A stretch of 64,000 nt of DNA from Paguma larvata (taxonomy: Eukaryota > Chordata > Mammalia > Carnivora > Viverridae). This document shows, piece by piece, positions 1-11,862 of this stretch. Below the pieces are notes generated by a model. That model had not been told where the DNA came from, did not search any database, and saw only the letters and a list, made by a program, of their open reading frames with translations. Location of the stretch: contig CM057827.1 in assembly GCA_030068075.1 (NCBI GenBank), positions 67,346,500-67,410,499 of the forward strand, in the 5' to 3' direction. The translations under genes and the position numbers were made by a program. How positions within the stretch are numbered: position 1 is the first letter of the stretch; each line of letters opens with the position of its first letter.

Positions 1-3000
1 GTAGAAATAGGAAAAATGCCTGTTACATGCAGGATCTAACTATTTTTGAATTCCAACTATTAACTTTTCTGGAAGACTTTCAGATCTTTTTACTATCTGC
101 TGAATATTTTTGCAATGTTCTGCTTTTGTGTACAAGCATTATCAGTCAATAAAGAAACATAAAAATGATTTAAAAATGAGAAAATATATTATATTCCAGA
201 AACAAAGTTAGCACAATTAAACACAAACAAAAAGGAAAAACAGTGAAAGAGTGATACCAATTCTTTTTCTTAGATTCTGAGAAACGATATCAGAAATACA
301 TGTTTGTTTCAATAAATATCAGACAGCTGCATTTTGATAAAGAATGGCTCTCCCCGCTTGTTGTAAAAATAATAAATTCCTATAAAAAGGTAAGAAGGGG
401 GATAAATTAGAAGGATGGAACCCATTATCTTGATAACCCGGGAGTAAAAGTAAGGCTGAAAGAATTGCTTCACAGAAAACAGCAAAATAACAGAGTCATT
501 TAAAAGAAAATTCTACAGATGGTTAATTTAAGAGAGATTTAAGTCTCTTCGAATTTTAAACTAAGTCCATTTATTTTAAAATGTAGGTTGAATTTTTGAG
601 AGGTAACTAAGTTTAAGAGCTTCCCTTACCAACCTACCTATGATATGATTTTACTTCTGAAAAAGCCAATCGTATTCATCAAGTGAGAAGTTAGTTCTTG
701 TTTTGGGAAGAAACATTATCCTTTCCAGCACATTTGCAACACTATTTTGTGTGCCCTAAGACAAATGCCAAAAATAAATAAACAAACAAGGAAATAGATA
801 AAAGCACTCATAAAACACATGCAATTTATAAGGTACACATCTGCAGGAGGTGAAATGAAAATTATTCAAAAGTTCAAAGAATACTATTATTGGGGACAGC
901 CAACTTTAGAATATTCTTATAATATAGGAAAAGTTACAATATATTTAACTTCATATCTGCTACTTTCCATAAACCGTTAAGAAGCATAGGAAGCAGCAGA
1001 AGAGACTGAGAAACTGCTTTAAATAGTAAGTACATCGAAGAAAGATCTAGATGTCCACTGTCTCTAAGTATATTTCCTTCCATATCCAACTCATAAATAA
1101 GCAGAAAATAATGCTCTGACTACTACTAGAAAAAAAACAAAACACAAAAGCCCATCCACGATTTCAAAGCCTTTTGTTTATTCAGTCACAAAGCATACTG
1201 TAGTCACTAAGTAAGAGGCAGGTTTACTATTACCATTTATCATCTCAATATTTTCTGAGGATCCCCTGGATACATTACGCTATACAAGGTATTTTGTAGA
1301 CATAAAAGCTCAGGCTCATAGAGAAGGAGCAATGCTCAAGTGACAAAATGAACAACTGATGAAGGCAGAAACAAAATCTGTATCTTCTAATGGCCAGATC
1401 ACTGCTTCATGCTAATAATACCTGTTTTCTTGCATTGCTGGACCAACAAGTATACGTGATAATCCTTGGAAAACCGTATGGAAAATTCATGCTATTTTAA
1501 CAGGAAGACTGAGGGAAAGAAAATGAAGAGGATTTCTATTCTTGATGCTTTTTATGTCTGAAATTGGGGATCCAAGAAATTACTCTACATAGCAATCAAC
1601 ACTAATAACCACAGTCACTAGGCTTCTTAATAGTTACAAAGGAAATAGAAAAATTCAATTTTGACCTATTTTAATAGGTACATGATGCAATGTACTGTTA
1701 CAGTAGAACCTTATGTGGTTATAAATAATCTGATTTTATTACTGAAAAAAATTGGTTATGGCATGATTTGAGATTATTGATATAATTCATTCAATTAGGA
1801 AACTTTCAATTCATGTTTTAAAGACCACTTACTCCAGGAAGTTTCTATGTCAAACCAAGAGCCAAAATATAAGACAAAATATAGTTTTACAATAATTGTT
1901 TTGCAACTGCGAATCTTTCAAAGAGAAATTAAAATTAATTTTTAAAAACTAATTGGGACAGTTTAGGACTTCAATAGTTCATATATATAAATTTTCCTGA
2001 ATATAGAGGTGAAGGACAAATGAAAAGCTTAGATGAAGACTTAAGACACAGTACAAGACCTAGAAAATGTTGCTTGCTGTGATGTGATCATCTCTGGACA
2101 AACCTAAAGGCTAGTAATGTTCTTTTAATAATTTTGGTAATTCAATTATTTTTCTCCATGATTTTTTCTATGATTTTTCTCTATGATTTTTGCAAAGACA
2201 ATTATTCACATTTTTATACTCAGGTTTCATTCAGAATAGTGTACATGGATGTTATAATAAGGCAATGTAAGAAACACAGTACACTCACCACACCTTGGGG
2301 TCTCCATTAAAGTGTCTACCTCTACTTGCTTTAGAACATAGATTCAGAACACGTTTGATTATAGAAACTTTTTAAAATTTGAGTTTGAGTTCATTTGAGA
2401 TAGAGTAGCAATATAATCTAAATCAAACTTTCAACTAATAATTCGATTTAAGGGTGCTCCGGGGGAAAATGACACACAATCTGAAACCAATACTGTCCCA
2501 AGAAATTGATATATGCTCATTCAACCATAAAGATCAGTCAAATAGTGGATACTAAATTTAAAAAAAAAATGTGTTTACACTTCTACCTTGCTGCAATATT
2601 ATTGGCTTGCCTCCATTGTACCTTTCATTGGTCCTTTTCCACTTCCCTCTTCCAAGTCTATGAAGTACAGCTGATAGAAAAAGAAATGTGTAAACACAAT
2701 TCATGATACTTATAAAGAAGTGATTGCCTGGGATTTGCCTTACAAATCTTGTCATTTTGTGGCAGTTTATAAAAATTTATAATAACCATATGTGTATGTT
2801 ACTGTATGTGTGGAAGCAATCCTGAATGTTCAATTTATTAAATCAACAGATATTGACAGCTGGTGGAAACCAACAGATTTAAACTCTGCTTATATGCTTC
2901 AAATTGGAATAGAGATAATGGCTATCAATTTCAGAGAAGAACTAATGTAGATTATATCAATTATAACACTTAGAATCTCTTAAACAAAAATTATGTACTA

Positions 3001-3226
3001 GTAAGTGAATTTTGCCAAAAACAAAAAAGCTTCAGAAAAATCAAAAATAAGTGTAGTATTTTGATACAGTAACTCAGTGGGGAGAGGAATAAGTATGATC
3101 AAACTATATACTGGAATAATTAATAATCACTGAAACATATGAAATTGAGTCACAACCATCATTTTAGAGTTCATTTTTTATATTTCTCCGTCCAAGATTC
3201 TTACAGTTATCGTGTTAATATGGTGT
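1..3226. other. Repeat-poor AT-rich non-coding stretch
   Basis: I see no gene and no transposon that I can name with confidence. Reading frames are short, lack recognisable domains and overlap stops on both strands. A possible very old MIR lies near 1245-1410 and is listed separately. The stretch looks like ordinary intronic or intergenic mammalian DNA. Short exons of unknown genes cannot be excluded by eye. Confidence 0.5.
1245..1410 (-). repeat. Possible ancient MIR SINE fragment
   Basis: The stretch around 1300-1390 (aagctcaggctcatagagaagg, then a caagtgac block) resembles the complement of the MIR core (gaggctcagagaggttaag, then acttgcccaaggtcac). The match is loose with several indels. 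It could equally be chance similarity. Confidence 0.3.
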
Positions 3227-3244
3227 AAGAAAATAAAACCTCCA

Positions 3245-3485
3245 GGGTCACCTGGATGGCTCAGTCTCAGTTGGTTAAGCATTTGGCTCTTGATTTCCAC
3301 TCAGGTTATGATCTGAGTGTCATGGGATTGAGCCTGCAGAAGGCTTCACACTGAGTGTAGAACTTGCTTGAGTTTCTCTCTCTCTCCCTCCTTCCCTCTC
3401 TCTCTCTCTTTACCCTTTCCCTACTGATGTGCGTGCTCTTGTTCTTTTTCTATAAATAGATAAGTAAATAAATAAATAAAATATT
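3245..3485 (+). mobile_element. Carnivore tRNA-Lys SINE (SINEC, older type)
   Basis: A full-length carnivore SINE. The tRNA-derived head has the B-box-like and linker text (cacctggatggctcag, aggttatgatctgag), followed by a CT-rich stretch (3377-3412) and an A/T-rich tail with AAATA units. It is flanked by an 18-bp target-site duplication, aagaaaataaaacctcca at 3227-3244 and aagaaaacagaacctcca at 3486-3503, matching at 16 of 18 positions. The tail reads tgcttgagtttctctctc, the older SINEC wording rather than the felid cttcggattctgtgtctccc form. The divergence also suggests an older insertion. Confidence 0.93.
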
Positions 3486-3743
3486 AAGAAAACAGAACCT
3501 CCACCATCACAAAGAGAAAACAGTGAGAGATTTCATTATCAAAGTGAATATATGAATCACCCTTACGCACAGAGCACAATTTTAACTAGAATACAAAAAA
3601 GTTTCTGCCAAAAGTGAGAGGTAAAAAGTAATCAGATGCTTCTAGAAATAACATCACTGGAGAATTCATGGATAGATTAGAAAGTTCGTAAGTACATAGA
3701 AAGCCACAACAGCTTTCTCCATCTGGGAAACGTCGGAAGTAAT

Positions 3744-3784
3744 TGTGTGTGTGTGGGGGTGTGTGTGTGTGTGTGGGTGTGTAT
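3744..3784. repeat. (GT)n microsatellite, interrupted
   Basis: A dinucleotide GT tract with G-rich interruptions (gtggggg and gtgggt). It lies in otherwise unique sequence. Length polymorphism is likely. Confidence 0.95.
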
Positions 3785-4155
3785 GAATCAATCAAAGATC
3801 ATAAGATTAATATTCCTTCTCTTATTTCCCCAGGTCCAATCCATGGCATTCCCCATACTTGTTTAGAAAATGTGCTGCAGTCTTCACTCTACCCCTTATC
3901 TATATACTCTTTCTGATCCCACAAACAACCTTAGTTCAGGCTGCCTTTACCTCCCTAGAGGAATAGGAGAGAGGTAGATAATTACAGCCCTCACATTTGA
4001 GAAGGTGGACTGACATGATTAATTGGAAGAGGGATTCTTTATCCAAAGTAACAGTGGAAAAATCAGACAGTGTAGGTGGTTACAGATGATGCAGGTGAGT
4101 TCAATGTTTTGTGATGGAGGATAACAAAGGTACATGTCTGATTATTTCTGATTTA

Positions 4156-4316
4156 TATTTTTAAAGTTTATTTATTTATTTTGAGAGAGAGAGAGAGAGA
4201 GCAGAAAGAGAGAGAGGGAGACAGACAGTCCCAAGGAGATTCTGCGCTGAAAGTTCTGCCGAAAGTGCAGAGCCCGACACAGGGCTTGAACCCAAGATCC
4301 AGGAGATCATAACCCC
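4156..4316 (-). mobile_element. Carnivore SINE, 5'-truncated
   Basis: Read on the minus strand this is the 3' two thirds of a SINEC. It starts in the ggtcatgat-like linker (seen here as gagatcataacc), passes the gggctt/agagcccgac block and the CT-rich region (GA-rich on the plus strand, 4181-4222), and ends in a TTTATTTA tail. The tRNA-like head is missing. Imperfect flanking repeats (atttctgattta near 4144 and attcctgatttt near 4317) may be its target-site duplication. Confidence 0.85.
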
Positions 4317-5329
4317 ATTCCTGATTTTTCAATTAAGTACAAAGTTTGGTCATCAGTGGAGAGTAAAACAGGAAGGGAGGTAGAAATAGAACATACGGCC
4401 AAAATAATATGGTATCAATGCTTGCTGTGAAACCTATTGGAGGTTTTATACAAGGTACACAGCTACAAATCCTATAGATATAAAAGCAACCTTTTCTTAT
4501 ATGCATTTTCATTCAAGTTAGGTCACAAATGCTCTGAAAATCCACCATGACCAGCAAATGTTCTTTCAGAAGATGCAGAAGGGCAAAATGAGCAACTGCA
4601 GATGACACTGTTAAGGGATCCTAGTGAAAACATACACATGGTTCTCCACTAGTCTTTGCACCAAAAAATTACCACAAGAAAAATGTATGTCAAACTACTT
4701 CCAATATATCTGTCTCAAATTGGCTGAGTAATTTTATTTCTGGTTCCAAAAGGAAGCATCTGCACTCTGATGCAATCTCTGCCTTGAGTGCCTTATGACT
4801 TTGCCTTGGCCAGACTAGATGTGGATGTTCTCATTCTTCACTTGGTCCTTGACAATAAATCTATTTTTCTCATTGGAGAAAGCATAAAACTCTATTCACA
4901 GTCATATCTGTGGAATATATGTCTTACTTTGGATCCTAGGTAAACAAGCCAGCTATATCGACAAAAATTATCATGAATATTTAAATGGTGATATTGCGCT
5001 GGAGTACAAGGGGAGAAAAAAAATCTATATTTCTAGAAAGAAAGTAGAACAACCCTTGGTAAAAGTAAGGGAATGATCTGTTTATTAGAATGGGAGAGTC
5101 GTTTTCAAATTAACAATATACAGACATAGGCATAAAGGATACTAAAGAAGTCTACTTTTTAAAAAAATGAAGCACAGGTTGGGATCTGATTCTCATGAAG
5201 TTGAATGCAGGCTGAAGACCAGTCTATGAGGAAGCATAATTTGATACTAAAACCAGTAATGCTGATATACAATCCCTTAAGCCTTTCTGTCCTAGGAATG
5301 TATAGCATTTGAGATACAAACTCTAATTC
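4317..5329. other. Unique non-coding stretch
   Basis: No gene, named repeat or long reading frame is recognisable between the truncated SINE and the MER20 copy. Confidence 0.45.
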
Positions 5330-5532
5330 AGTGGTTCTCAACTGGAAGTGCAGATGTCCTCCAGAAACAAATGCTTTTCTTTGTCATCATAACTAGGGGG
5401 TGTGCTACTGGCATCTAGTGGGTAGGCCCTATAAATTCTACTGAACATCCTACAATACACAGAACAGCCCCTCACAACAAAGGACTATCTGGTCCAAAAT
5501 GTCAGTATCACTGAGACTGAGGAACTGTTTTA
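5330..5532 (+). mobile_element. MER20 (hAT-Charlie non-autonomous DNA transposon)
   Basis: Starts with cagtggttctcaac and ends with a ctgaggaactg terminus, the imperfect inverted ends of this family. Inside are the diagnostic blocks ggtgtgctactggcatctagtgg, gaacatcctacaat and caacaaaggactatctgg. Length is close to the roughly 219-bp consensus. The eight bases outside each end (ctctaatt, ttttaaat) agree at 5 of 8 positions, compatible with an eroded 8-bp hAT duplication. MER20 is an old placental-mammal family, and some copies have been reported to act as endometrial regulatory elements. Nothing in the sequence shows that this copy does. Confidence 0.88.
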
Positions 5533-7164
5533 AATAATAACCAAGCAACCACACTTATGAGAAGACTGATGGGTGGATACAGGATTTACCATTTCCTTGT
5601 ATTCAGGGTTATTCTTATTTGATTTATGTTGCATTTTGAATGTCCTCAGATAAATCATGGAGAAACAATCTTGTACTCATGTGAGTTCATAGTCATTATT
5701 TAAAATGTTCTATCTCCTTTTATCTGAGGACTGAGAACACTTTTGGGTCATATCATAGGTCTCTCTCTAGAATTCGCTTTGCTCTCTCCCTACAAAATGT
5801 TAGACTGCCTCCTACTTCCAACATAGCCCCACCTTCATCTCTTCTTATCTAAATTCACACTTTGTCCCATTGTTGTACCTTCAGACACAGGCAAAGGACT
5901 TTGATCTGGACACCTTTGTACTATGTTCTTGCTATATTGCAAGGTACAGTGTGCCAACTGCAAACATGTACCTCATTATACAGCTGGGATATTTTACAAA
6001 TATCGTTGGAATAATGTATCAATACTTACCAAAGAACTAATGTGAACTAATGCACGCTGAATCGTATCTTTTTTTACCCCTTACACTTCCGAGTGTAAGA
6101 CCATTTGTTAATTGTAGTTTTCATTTGTCAGAGAACAAAAGTACCCTGCCACAGATGCCCACCAGCCCTGGAGAACTGCCAAAGGCTGCAAGTTCTATAG
6201 CCACTTTCCTGGAAATACAAAGAACAATGTGTTTATTTAATTATGTTGTGCTAGAAGCTCACAATATTTAGCTGCTTCCAACTTATCTGCATAATAATGA
6301 TTGCATGGAATCAGTTATAGTGATAAAAGCACTTTCATACAAGAGGTATTGTTCTTTCCTCTTGAATCATATATCTCTTTATCCATATACATGCTTTAAA
6401 TTCAGGACATGTTTAGATAATCCTCTTTGTGACAGCTTCTGCAGCATCTCTGAACAGAAATAAAAATAAAGAGAGCTTGGAACATTTTGTTCCTTTTAGT
6501 ATATAAAGAATTGAAAATGCAAAGCAATGAAAATTTAAGGATTTAGAACTCCTGATAAGTATAAAATCTTTACCAACTACACTATTTCAAATTTTAGAGG
6601 GAAATAATGTAATAATAAATTAGTCCCTAGCATGTGGAGTAGCTTTAGAAATGAAGTGTGTTGTTTTTTTTTCTAGAATATGCCATTGAAAGTACCTCTT
6701 CCTGATGAACTGTCCTTGTTTTTTTATTGTATGATGTTAGGTTACTTACTGCTCTTTCAAAATGGGCCAGCTCTCATCATATATTTTCTGCATATTTTAT
6801 TATGAATGATAAAATTTGTTTATGTGAGTAAAATAAAAAAAAGCCCATATTTTTCAGGATGAGCTAGATTTTGGGTAGGGCATGATTCTCTTTTCCTTAA
6901 AAAAATAGTAAATTTGCTTAAATTATGTATCTGCTGAGCTCTCTTATCTTTTGACATAAGGCACTGCATCAGTTAGCACATGTATATGTAAGAAATACTA
7001 AAGGAGAGAATATTTGATCTGTGCATGGATATGCTCCCCAAATTCCCACATATCAAAGTAACTAGGGCAATCATTCTAATAAGACAGGGATGCATGGGGG
7101 ATGTCTCTAAGAATATTTTTAAGCTATCATTTGTCTTAAAAATCATTCATTTGTTCTCAAAATC
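5533..7164. other. Unique AT-rich non-coding stretch
   Basis: No gene or recognisable transposon. A 73-codon frame at 6050-6271 has no recognisable domain and is best read as chance. Confidence 0.45.
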
Positions 7165-7180
7165 CCTACTGGCAATTTTT

Positions 7181-7207
7181 TTTAACATTTATTACTGAGA
7201 GACAGAC

Positions 7208-7243
<36 letters not shown>

Positions 7244-7411
7244 CGCGCGCGAGCATGAGTGAGGGAGGGGCAGAGAGAGAGAGACAGAATCCGAAGGAGC
7301 TCCAGGCTCCGAGCTGTCAGCACAGACCCTGACGCAGGGCTCGAACTCACAAACCGAGAGATCACGACTTGGGGCGAAGTCGGACGCTGAACCGACTGAG
7401 CCACCCAGGTG
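7181..7411 (-). mobile_element. Felid-type SINEC, full length
   Basis: On the minus strand this is a near-consensus felid SINE, from caggtggctcagtcggttcag through the tcacgacttgg and gggctcgaactcac blocks to a (CT)n stretch (plus-strand GA at 7198-7245) and a T-rich end (the A tail). Target-site duplication: cctactggcaattttt at 7165-7180 and cctactagcattttta at 7412-7427, 14 of 16 identical. The GA tract is extended and contains a CG-rich cgcgcgcgag patch. The 76-codon minus frame at 7192-7422 is only the SINE read through. Confidence 0.95.
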
Positions 7412-7427
7412 CCTACTAGCATTTTTA

Positions 7428-8774
7428 TATGACTTTAAGATTGCGAGGTACTCTAGTTTGATTTGGTCTCAATGTTTGCTTTCTTTTCTTCATTTACTCC
7501 ATTTTTAAGTTAAATAACTAGTTATGGTAGAATGGTAGTGCAATAGGAAAATCTAGATCCTAATGGTTGGAATTAAAAATAAGGCAAAATACCGAAGGTT
7601 CTAAGATGGTAGGAGATGTGCTGATGATTGTAAATAAACTACATTTCCATGAAAAAGTATTCAGCTTGCTCCAAACTGCTTGCAAACACAAAAGTGAGTA
7701 TCACAAAGGAGATGAGAAAATCTCACATAACAACTATGCAGATAGTCTATATTCTATGTCAGCATACTCTAGGCAGGAAGCTCTGAGGACCAGTTTATAG
7801 TTGATTCAAAAACGGTCCTTTCTAAAGAGGAAACATAATTTATTTTATTCCACAAAAGACCTTCCTAGACTTACCCTTCTTCTGACCAGGAAAAGACAAT
7901 TCTCAAATTTAGGAGGAACTGACCTCTTCATATCCAAAGAGCTTTGAAAGCAAACCATCTGTTTACTTTAAGTGGTTGCCATCACCAATTCTTAAACTTG
8001 ACTACCACACTGTCTTTAAATTCCTTCTCTGAAGACAGGAAAGTTGTGTTTCTATTATTTTGAGTATCAAATCTATATAGCATAGAAACAAATATACTTA
8101 AAAACTGTAGAGTAATACTCAAAACGACGTAGGGAATAATAATAGCTAAAGTTAAAGCTTACAACAAAAAAATGGCAGCAAAATCAATAACCCACCTCTT
8201 ACAGGATTCAGTGTAATTCTTAGGTTCAGTGTGATTTAACCTAATCTATGAGGTAGAGACCATGAAATTTACCAGATGGTGAACACACAAGGAATGCTTC
8301 ACTCCATAGTGATAGCATTCCTATCCTGTACAGACGGACCAGAAAAGTTGGCAGATAAAGTTCACAGCATTTGTAATAAGGCTTTAAATAAAAATAATGT
8401 GTGCATCATCTGGGGATGGACAAACCAAGAATTCCTATTATTAAAATAATCTCCCTTAAATATTCTAACCATGATTTGTTGCATGCAGCATCTCTCAAAG
8501 CACAAAATACTCCTTAAAACTACTAAAATAGTACAGTATTGGAATAAGTCATTTTATGATTTCAACATCTACAAGTTGTGGTTTGTCTCTGATAAATAAC
8601 ACGGAAAGGAGGAATAATGCTGACAATTCTTGGTAATAAAAAGATATACGTCTTAATCCAATTCAATTCTACAAATATTTTTAGCACATACATGTTATGA
8701 TTATTCTTTCTTTCACAGTGTACAAGCTTCTTAAGAAGCTCACTGTCTAAAGAGGGAGGAGAAAGAGGTCTTAT
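7428..8774. other. Unique non-coding stretch
   Basis: No named repeat and no credible coding sequence. Short frames such as 7567-7800 (77 codons) show no recognisable protein features. Confidence 0.45.
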
Positions 8775-8789
8775 AAGAAGACTGGGACA

Positions 8790-9009
8790 GGGGCACCTGG
8801 GTGGCTCAGTCAGGTAAGCGTCCGACTTTGCCTCAGGTCAGGATCTCACAGTTCGTGAGTTCGAGCCCCACATCTGGCTCTGTGCTGAAAGCTCGGAGCC
8901 TGGAGCCTACTTTGGATTCTGTGTCTCCCTTTCTCTCTGCCCCTCCCCAGCTCACATTCTGTCTCTGTCTCAAAAGTAAACAAACATTAAAAAAAAATTT
9001 TAAAAAAAA

Positions 9010-9040
<31 letters not shown>
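8790..9040 (+). mobile_element. Young felid SINEC with long pure A tail
   Basis: A near-consensus felid SINE from gggcacctgggtggctcag to cttgga/ttctgtgtctccc, then a CT-rich stretch and an A tail ending in about 29 uninterrupted A (9012-9040). It is bracketed by a 15-bp perfect target-site duplication aagaagactgggaca (8775-8789 and 9039-9053). The perfect duplication and long homogeneous tail make it one of the most recent insertions in the window. The longest open frame of the window (8833-9312, minus strand, 159 codons) runs through this element and its flank and is not a gene. Confidence 0.96.
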
Positions 9041-9042
<2 letters not shown>

Positions 9043-9632
9043 AGACTGGGACAAAGAAAAGGGCATCTGATAATGTCTTAGAGGATAAGCAAAGCTTCCT
9101 GGAGTGAGGTGAAGACATTTGAGCCAGGCAGAATGGACACATGGAAAGGTCTTGATGTGAGAGAAAAGACAGACTGGTGGGAATTCCAGAGGCCGAGGTG
9201 AATTCACAGACTCTTTTTGTTGTTTATTTCTACCTCTTAAAAAATTATCTTTAAATATAACTTCTATTATTTGAGGTATCCATGCAGTTTCAGTAATTAG
9301 CTTTAACTGCAATAATCTTGTAATAAAGTCAGTGGTTAGAATTTTTTATTCAGAACTCCAAAGTAACACTTGCAAATCCTTATTGTAAATCACTGGCCCC
9401 AAAAGAAGAGCACATAAGCTTACCAAGCATTCTACCTAATAGGTAGGGGAAGTACGTTATATTTGTCTAATTAATAACATCCATCCAGTTGTAAGGTTAT
9501 CAATATTCTGCATCTAAGTAAACCTGCTGCCCATCAGTTCTGAGATGTATATGTATTACCATCATATTAATCTTACTGCTTCTGTGGATTGATAGAAAGA
9601 AGTTATGACTTTTTTTATAGTGCATATTTTAC

Positions 9633-9775
9633 AGGCTGACAGCGCAGAGCCTACTTGGGATTCTCTCTCTCCTCTCTCTCTGCCCCTTCCCTACTTACCC
9701 GTGCATGCTCTCTCTCCCTCTCTTTCTCCCTAAATAAATAAGTAAATAAATAAACAAACTTTTAAAAAAGTTTTT
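9633..9775 (+). mobile_element. SINEC 3' fragment (older type)
   Basis: Begins abruptly at ggctgacagcgcagagcc, which is the 3' half of the SINE. It continues with tacttgggattctctctc, a CT-rich stretch and an AAATAAATAAGT tail. The tRNA-like head is absent, so this is a 5'-truncated copy. The tgggattctctctc wording marks the older subfamily. Confidence 0.88.
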
Positions 9776-9885
9776 AAAAAATAAGATTTGCATGCAGTAA
9801 CTAGAAAATCCTCATCAATTGTACCAAGATGGTGATGAGTGCTTTGTCTAACAACATCAACTCCATGCTAAAGATCCATAACTGT

Positions 9886-10357
9886 CTGACTCTCCATCAC
9901 CTTCACAATGCTCAGAAAGGCACATGTCATCATCTACGGTCACTTCCAACTTCACCTCTTGTTTGGCTTCCATCATCCTATGCTTTGACCATATCGAATT
10001 ATTTCATTTTTGTGTTTCAAGTCCGGGTTCTCACCTCCCATCTGTGCCGCTGTTACTTTTGTCTGCCTGATGCTCTTATACCACTCTGTCTGATTAATGC
10101 ATTCTCAACTTTAACAGTTTAACACAGGTGTCACCTTTTCAGAGAATACTTTCTTAGGCCCCCAATATAGATTAGGTGCCTCTTAAAAGTGTTTGCTATG
10201 CACCTTATCAAAACCTTTGTCACATTGTATTTGCTCTTATGTTTGCACTTCCAGTAAAAATAGAAGCCAAGTATTGGAGATAGCTCTGTTTTTCAAATGC
10301 CCAATACTATTCCTAGTCATTAATAGTTGCTTAATAAATGTCTATTGAATAAATAAA
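9886..10357 (+). mobile_element. LINE L2, 3' end
   Basis: Diverged but recognisable L2 3' end: a caggtgtcaccttttcagagaa block, then ggcccccaatatagattaggtgcc, then cacattgtatttgctc, and finally the terminal cttaataaatgtctattgaataaataaa-like end (split here as cttaataaatg and tctattgaataaataaa). The 97-codon frame at 9829-10122 lies in it and is chance. L2 predates placental divergence, in line with the heavy mutation. Confidence 0.8.
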
Positions 10358-11708
10358 GATACACAGATGAACACTGTTTCTCCCCCCTCCCCACCCTTTA
10401 TATGGGCATTTTGAGGTTGGTTTAGGAATGCTGGGTTATTTTTCCTCTGTCTTCATATTGAGTTTTTATTCATTTAATTCATGTGTTAGAGAAAATTGAT
10501 TTTCTTGCCTGACTTCTTAACTCAGCAGTACAGTTTTGACAATGCTGGAGCCTGGTGTTTTGTTTATTTGTTTTTCTGTGCTCTGAATGGATTTCAGTGG
10601 TTTGTTCTATACTATTTACTATTATAATCTGAATTTCAATGAGAATTTTGAAGTTTCACAAGCTGTAGAGTGTGTGTGTGTTGCTTGTGAGGGGAGAAAG
10701 CCCAACGTTGGCTTAATATCCATTATTCTTTAGTTTCTTTTACTAGAATAGTTTATGTCCATTATCACAGATGAGTCTCTTTTTACAATATCTGACATTA
10801 TTATAAAATGATCCTATAATTCCAGAGAGTCTTAGTTACACATTTGGTATTTTGATATGAGAAAGCAAAACTACCAAACATCTGTTAAGTTATTCTGAAC
10901 AATCTAATATTGTCTTCAATAACAAAGTCTTACTTTTATATAGCACTTAAAATCCAATCATAAAATACCTTATTTAAATAAAAACAATATTTAAAAATTA
11001 TTATCTCTACCTTCCAATGATATGATTGAGTCAAAGAGGCATTACGATATTTTTTAAGAGATCAAATTGATATTAATAGGACACATTTATCCTGAATCTC
11101 AGCCCTGGTCTCTATTCAAATGAACAACAAAGTAGAATCAATAACTGGTATCTTCTCAATTAATAATTCTAATGATAATTTCACAACTATCTTTTCAAAG
11201 AAAACTCTGATTTTTAAAATGTTCTTACATTTATTCTGTTAGTTCTTTTCCTGAGTGATTTGGGTAATCCAGAGAAACAGTGGTAATGGTAGTGGAAAGA
11301 CACTAGCAGACATAATTAAGGGATTTACATTTTTTAAAGAAAAGTATAAAGAAACTTAGAGAGATGATTAAATAGGTAAGGAGGTGATGCAGCATATTGC
11401 CACCTGAAAACACAAATTTCTCAGACCTCCCAAAGTTCCTCAAAAAAGCTTAGAGCTATTTTTGTTTTTAAGCATAGAGCTACTGAAAAAAGGACACTTT
11501 TTGCCGGATGGGAAGAGGCGCAGCTCTGCCACTGCGAAAGGATTTCATGTTCTGCTCCTGCGTCCTCTCCACCTTTACATCTGTCCTGGTCACGGGCTAG
11601 GTACTTGCTTGCCTATCACTCCATGTAACTGGGACAAAACAATCTACCATTTTTTCCCCTCTGAATGACTAAGTGAAGCAAAAGTCAGTTGCTAAGGTGG
11701 AACAGCCC
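10358..11708. other. Unique non-coding stretch
   Basis: AT-rich sequence without a recognisable gene or repeat. Confidence 0.4.
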
Positions 11709-11862
11709 CAACAGTGTTTCTTAATGGGATGGGTGGCTCCACTAGCATCTGGAACAGGATGGTCAGCCTCCCTGACTCCTACCTGATAAATCCTAGTGCT
11801 ACCTTTTGGTCACTGTGCAACCGAGAGTGCCTTCCGCACATTTACAAGGGCCCAAGTTTCCA
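11709..11862 (-). mobile_element. Probable MER20-like DNA transposon remnant
   Basis: The plus strand reads cagtgtttcttaat, then ccctgactcctacctgat, then ctagtgctacc, and cacatttacaagggccc. This follows, in order, the complement of MER20 (cagggtttctcaac, ccctggcctctacccact, ccagtagcacc, acattgccaaatgtccc). Similarity is patchy, so a related hAT-Charlie family is possible. Confidence 0.5.

Noticed and set aside
8801..9013. Frames with similar peptides starting MAQS (8801-9013, 51576-51767, 59520-59753)
   Set aside because: The shared peptide wording comes from the same SINE consensus read in the same frame, not from a protein family.
8833..9312. Longest open frame (159 codons, minus strand)
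   Set aside because: It runs through the A tail (encoding a phenylalanine run) and body of a young SINE in antisense and into flanking unique DNA. There is no domain, and the frame is created by the repeat.
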